Source: Lachnospiraceae bacterium | GTDB taxonomy: Bacteria > Bacillota > Clostridia > Lachnospirales > Lachnospiraceae | Direction: 5' to 3' | DNA: 8,146 bases | Assembly: GCA_003488965.1 (NCBI GenBank) | Contig: DNJW01000086.1 | Location: 1 to 8,146, forward strand | Shown here: piece after piece, positions 6,186 to 8,146 of the stretch | Layout: each line of letters begins with the position of its first letter | Position numbering within the stretch: the stretch's first letter is position 1 | Notes under the pieces: model-generated | What the model was told of the DNA's origin: nothing | The model's input: the letters and a program-made list of their open reading frames with translations, nothing else | Database searches by the model: none | Program-made: the position numbers and the translations under genes

Positions 6186-6455
6186 ATGACAGCTGATGAG
6201 GTTACGGCTATTGCCAGTTCGGCGTTATTTTTGATTATCAAGGTCGCCGCGCCGCTTCTTCTGGTATCGCTTGCGGTAGGTCTGATTGTCAGCATTTTTC
6301 AGACAGTTACGTCCATTCAGGAGCAGACGCTTACGTTTGTTCCGAAAATCGTCGCGATATTTCTGACGCTTATATTGCTTGGAAACTGGATATTAACCGA
6401 ATTGTCCGGTTATATAGTAATGCTCTGGTCGGATTTTGACCGTTATATCAGGTAA
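6186..6455 (+). CDS. fliQ: Flagellar type III export gate protein FliQ
   Basis: FliQ is a small two-helix membrane protein; four copies wrap the FliP-FliR core of the export gate. The product has 89 residues, exactly the family size. The membrane segments lie at about residues 12-36 and 52-76. Between them is the diagnostic conserved loop SIFQTVTSIQEQTLTFVPK (36-54). A GGAGG site at 6170-6174 lies eleven bases before the ATG, which is slightly long. The stop is five bases before fliR, so the two are probably co-translated. Confidence 0.97.
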   Translation: MTADEVTAIASSALFLIIKVAAPLLLVSLAVGLIVSIFQTVTSIQEQTLTFVPKIVAIFLTLILLGNWILTELSGYIVMLWSDFDRYIR

Positions 6456-6460
6456 GGCTT

Positions 6461-7240
6461 ATGCTTGAGTATGGTTTTACCTATGGAGACCTGGAATACT
6501 TCCTGCTGATATTCATCAGGGTTGTCAGCTTTGTGTTTATAGCCCCTTTTTTCAGCATGAGCAATACTCCGAAAAACGTGAGAGTCGCTTTGAGTTTTTT
6601 TGTGGCGTTTTTGCTTTATCAGTCCATGCCGCGCCAGGAAGTGGTCTATGACTCTCTGATTGGATATACGATTGTGATTTTGAAGGAAGTGGTAACCGGT
6701 CTTTTAATCGGGTTTGCCGCCAATCTGTGCAGTACGATTGTGGCCTTTGCCGGTCAGATTGCCAGTATGGAGATGGGGCTTTCCATGGCGAGCATGATGG
6801 ACCCGACAACAAGGGAAAATACCACCGTTACAGGTGTTTACTATAATTATATTATATTACTTTTACTCATGAGTTCAGGAATGCACCGGTATTTTTTAAA
6901 GGCTTTGGCGGAAACCTATATTCTGATACCTGTAAACGGCGCGGTTTTAGACCATGAAAAGCTCTTAAACGCCATGATTGAATTTCTGTCCGATTATATT
7001 ATCATCGGATTTCGGATTTGCCTGCCGATTTTTGCCGTTATGATTATTTTAAATGCGGTGCTTGGCGTTCTCGCGAAGGTATCTCCGCAGTTGAATATGT
7101 TTGCGGTCGGTATGCAGATGAAGGTGCTGGTGGGGCTTTCCATTTTACTTGTAACCGCTTCCATGCTGCCGGATGCAGCCAATTTTATTTATGACCAGAT
7201 GAGGCGTATGGTTGCCACCTTTGTGGAAACCATGATGTGA
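6461..7240 (+). CDS. fliR: Flagellar type III export gate protein FliR
   Basis: FliR closes the FliP-FliQ helical gate complex and contacts FlhB. The 259-residue product is normal in length and strongly hydrophobic, with about six membrane segments. Conserved stretches include FLLIFIRVVSFVFIAPFF (14-31), KEVVTGLLIGFAAN (75-88), the AGQIASMEMGLSMASMMDP block (97-115), and GVLAKVSPQLNMFAVGMQMK (202-221). The ATG lies five bases after the fliQ stop; only a weak GGTAAGG precedes it, so coupling to fliQ translation is likely. It is separate from flhB here, unlike the FliR-FlhB fusions known in some clostridia. Confidence 0.97.
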   Translation: MLEYGFTYGDLEYFLLIFIRVVSFVFIAPFFSMSNTPKNVRVALSFFVAFLLYQSMPRQEVVYDSLIGYTIVILKEVVTGLLIGFAANLCSTIVAFAGQIASMEMGLSMASMMDPTTRENTTVTGVYYNYIILLLLMSSGMHRYFLKALAETYILIPVNGAVLDHEKLLNAMIEFLSDYIIIGFRICLPIFAVMIILNAVLGVLAKVSPQLNMFAVGMQMKVLVGLSILLVTASMLPDAANFIYDQMRRMVATFVETMM

Positions 7241-7314
7241 CGCGCCGGAGGAATCGCTGTCAAAGGCAGGCCAGGCGTGCGTGCGCGCGTTTTGCTGATA
7301 AAAGGAGGCAATGG
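7241..7314 (+). other. fliR-flhB gap with an orphan Shine-Dalgarno and a Z-DNA-prone tract
   Basis: The gap begins with a good GGAGG at 7247-7251 that has no ATG, GTG or TTG at proper distance. Positions 7275-7290 are 16 perfectly alternating purine-pyrimidine bases, mostly G and C, which is the type of sequence that favours Z-DNA. CGCGCC (7241-7246) can pair with GGCGTG (7274-7279) with one G-U pair. Only four T follow the GC-rich part, and flhB must be expressed downstream, so I do not call a terminator. The flhB ribosome binding site AAAGGAGG is at 7301-7308. Confidence 0.5.
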
Positions 7315-8146
7315 ATGGAGCAGAACAGACTGGTACTGGCGTATAATCTGCAGTTCTTTGCCAAGGATGGACCGGGCGGTGAGAAAACAGAGGAACCAAC
7401 GTCCAAAAAGCTGTCAGATGCCAGAAAAGAAGGACAGGTGGCCAAGAGTAAGGAAATTGCCAACGCATTTGTAATGCTTGCGCTTTTTCTTATGATGAAG
7501 GTATATCTGGGTGTGATAGGAAACAGATTTATCGGCTGTTTCCACAGTGTATACGGCAATTTTGCCGATGCGATAAAAATGTACGACGGAGAAATCCCCT
7601 TTGCCTCCATTCAGGTGCTGGTTCGGGGAATGATGCTGCAGATAGGAATTATTGTTCTTCCGGTGTTTGCCGCAGGCGTTTTCATAGTGTTTGTCTGCGA
7701 TGTGGCGCAGGTGAAGTGGAAACCCACCACAAAGCCCTTAAAGCCCAAGTTCAGCAAGCTCAATCCCGTCAGCGGTTTTAAAAAGTTTTTATCCGTGAAC
7801 TCGCTGGTGGAGCTGGTGAAATCAGTTCTGAAGCTGGCGGTAGTGGGATATGTGGTTTATAAATATATTGTAGATGAAATCAGCCAGATTTTTATTCTGT
7901 ATAATATATCCCTGAATCAGGCCATCGGTCTGATTGGGAAAATTGTCACTGATTTGGGCATCCGTATTGCTCTGGTGTATATGCTGATTGCCTTTCTGGA
8001 TTACGTGTACCAGAAGCGTAAGTTCAAGAAGGACATGAAGATGACCAAGCAGGAAGTAAAGGATGAGTATAAGAACCAGGAAGGAGACCCTCAGATTAAA
8101 GGAAAACAGAAGCAGAAAATGAGGGAGGCTTCCATGCGGCGTATGA
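7315..8146 (+). CDS. flhB: Flagellar export switch protein FlhB, N-terminal part (cut by window edge)
   Basis: FlhB is the membrane protein that changes export specificity from rod/hook to filament substrates. The frame is open for 277 codons to the edge with no stop. The N-terminus has LQFFA, then GEKTEEPTSKKLSDARKEGQ (22-41) and VAKSKEIA, diagnostic for the FlhB/YscU family. Membrane segments lie at about 48-66, 105-127, 166-183 and 212-231. The cytoplasmic linker starts with KRKFKKDMKMTKQEVKDEYK and continues EGDPQIKGK to the edge. The autocleavage NPTH motif would lie just beyond the window. The ATG at 7315 is chosen because AAAGGAGG (7301-7308) is six bases away and the frame fits; the out-of-frame ATG at 7311 is too close and opens a shadow frame. 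Confidence 0.96.
   Translation, partial: MEQNRLVLAYNLQFFAKDGPGGEKTEEPTSKKLSDARKEGQVAKSKEIANAFVMLALFLMMKVYLGVIGNRFIGCFHSVYGNFADAIKMYDGEIPFASIQVLVRGMMLQIGIIVLPVFAAGVFIVFVCDVAQVKWKPTTKPLKPKFSKLNPVSGFKKFLSVNSLVELVKSVLKLAVVGYVVYKYIVDEISQIFILYNISLNQAIGLIGKIVTDLGIRIALVYMLIAFLDYVYQKRKFKKDMKMTKQEVKDEYKNQEGDPQIKGKQKQKMREASMRRM

Noticed and set aside
7241..7293. Rho-independent terminator between fliR and flhB
   Set aside because: The GC-rich stretch is followed by only four T and does not form a compact perfect stem. flhB needs the same transcript.
7277..7474. 65-residue plus-strand frame starting at GTG 7277
   Set aside because: It overlaps the start of flhB out of frame, and its GTG lies in the alternating GC tract without a ribosome binding site. 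flhB is clearly the real gene here.
1..8146. An undescribed system hidden in the window
   Set aside because: Almost all sequence is explained by known flagellar genes in a known order. No unknown gene of normal size, mobile element or repeat-based system is present.

Overview
The window is an internal stretch of a flagellar and motility operon. Every gene lies on the + strand. I see no internal promoter, terminator, RNA gene, CRISPR array or mobile element. The coding style suggests a motile, fairly low-GC Clostridia member, most likely Lachnospiraceae (the Roseburia/Eubacterium type). Reasons are the order flbD-motA-motB-fliL-fliM-fliY-cheY-fliO-fliP-fliQ-fliR-flhB, a Bacillus-style CheY with the MCSAMGQQ motif, a CheC-FliN fusion protein (FliY), strong AGGAGG-type ribosome binding sites, and use of GTG and TTG starts. 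The family assignment is inference.

Layout. Positions 1-36 hold the 3' end of flbD. Positions 60-1656 hold the stator pair motA and motB; several residues look like the sodium-type PomAB/MotPS class. Positions 1678-2196 hold fliL, a stator-associated membrane protein. Positions 2232-4844 hold the switch module: fliM, a full-length fliY with two intact CheC phosphatase sites and a methionine/proline-repeat linker, and cheY. Positions 4846-7240 hold the export-gate genes fliO, fliP, fliQ and fliR. From 7315 to the right edge is flhB, cut off before its autocleavage domain. Most genes are separated by 1-35 bases or overlap. Only two gaps are larger: 77 bases (fliP-fliQ) and 74 bases (fliR-flhB).

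How the genes work together. MotA and MotB form the ion-driven torque unit, which FliL supports. FliM and FliY form the rotor switch (C-ring). CheY-P binds their similar N-terminal peptides, and the CheC domain of FliY can dephosphorylate it. FliO, FliP, FliQ, FliR and FlhB build the membrane gate of the flagellar type III export apparatus.

Two starts should be corrected. For both motB and fliM the most upstream GTG lies inside a perfect Shine-Dalgarno sequence, so the real starts are probably TTG at 850 and GTG at 2232. I found no undescribed system. The observations most worth checking are the 30-bp repeat array in fliY, the probable sodium coupling of the stator, and the structured fliP-fliQ and fliR-flhB gaps.
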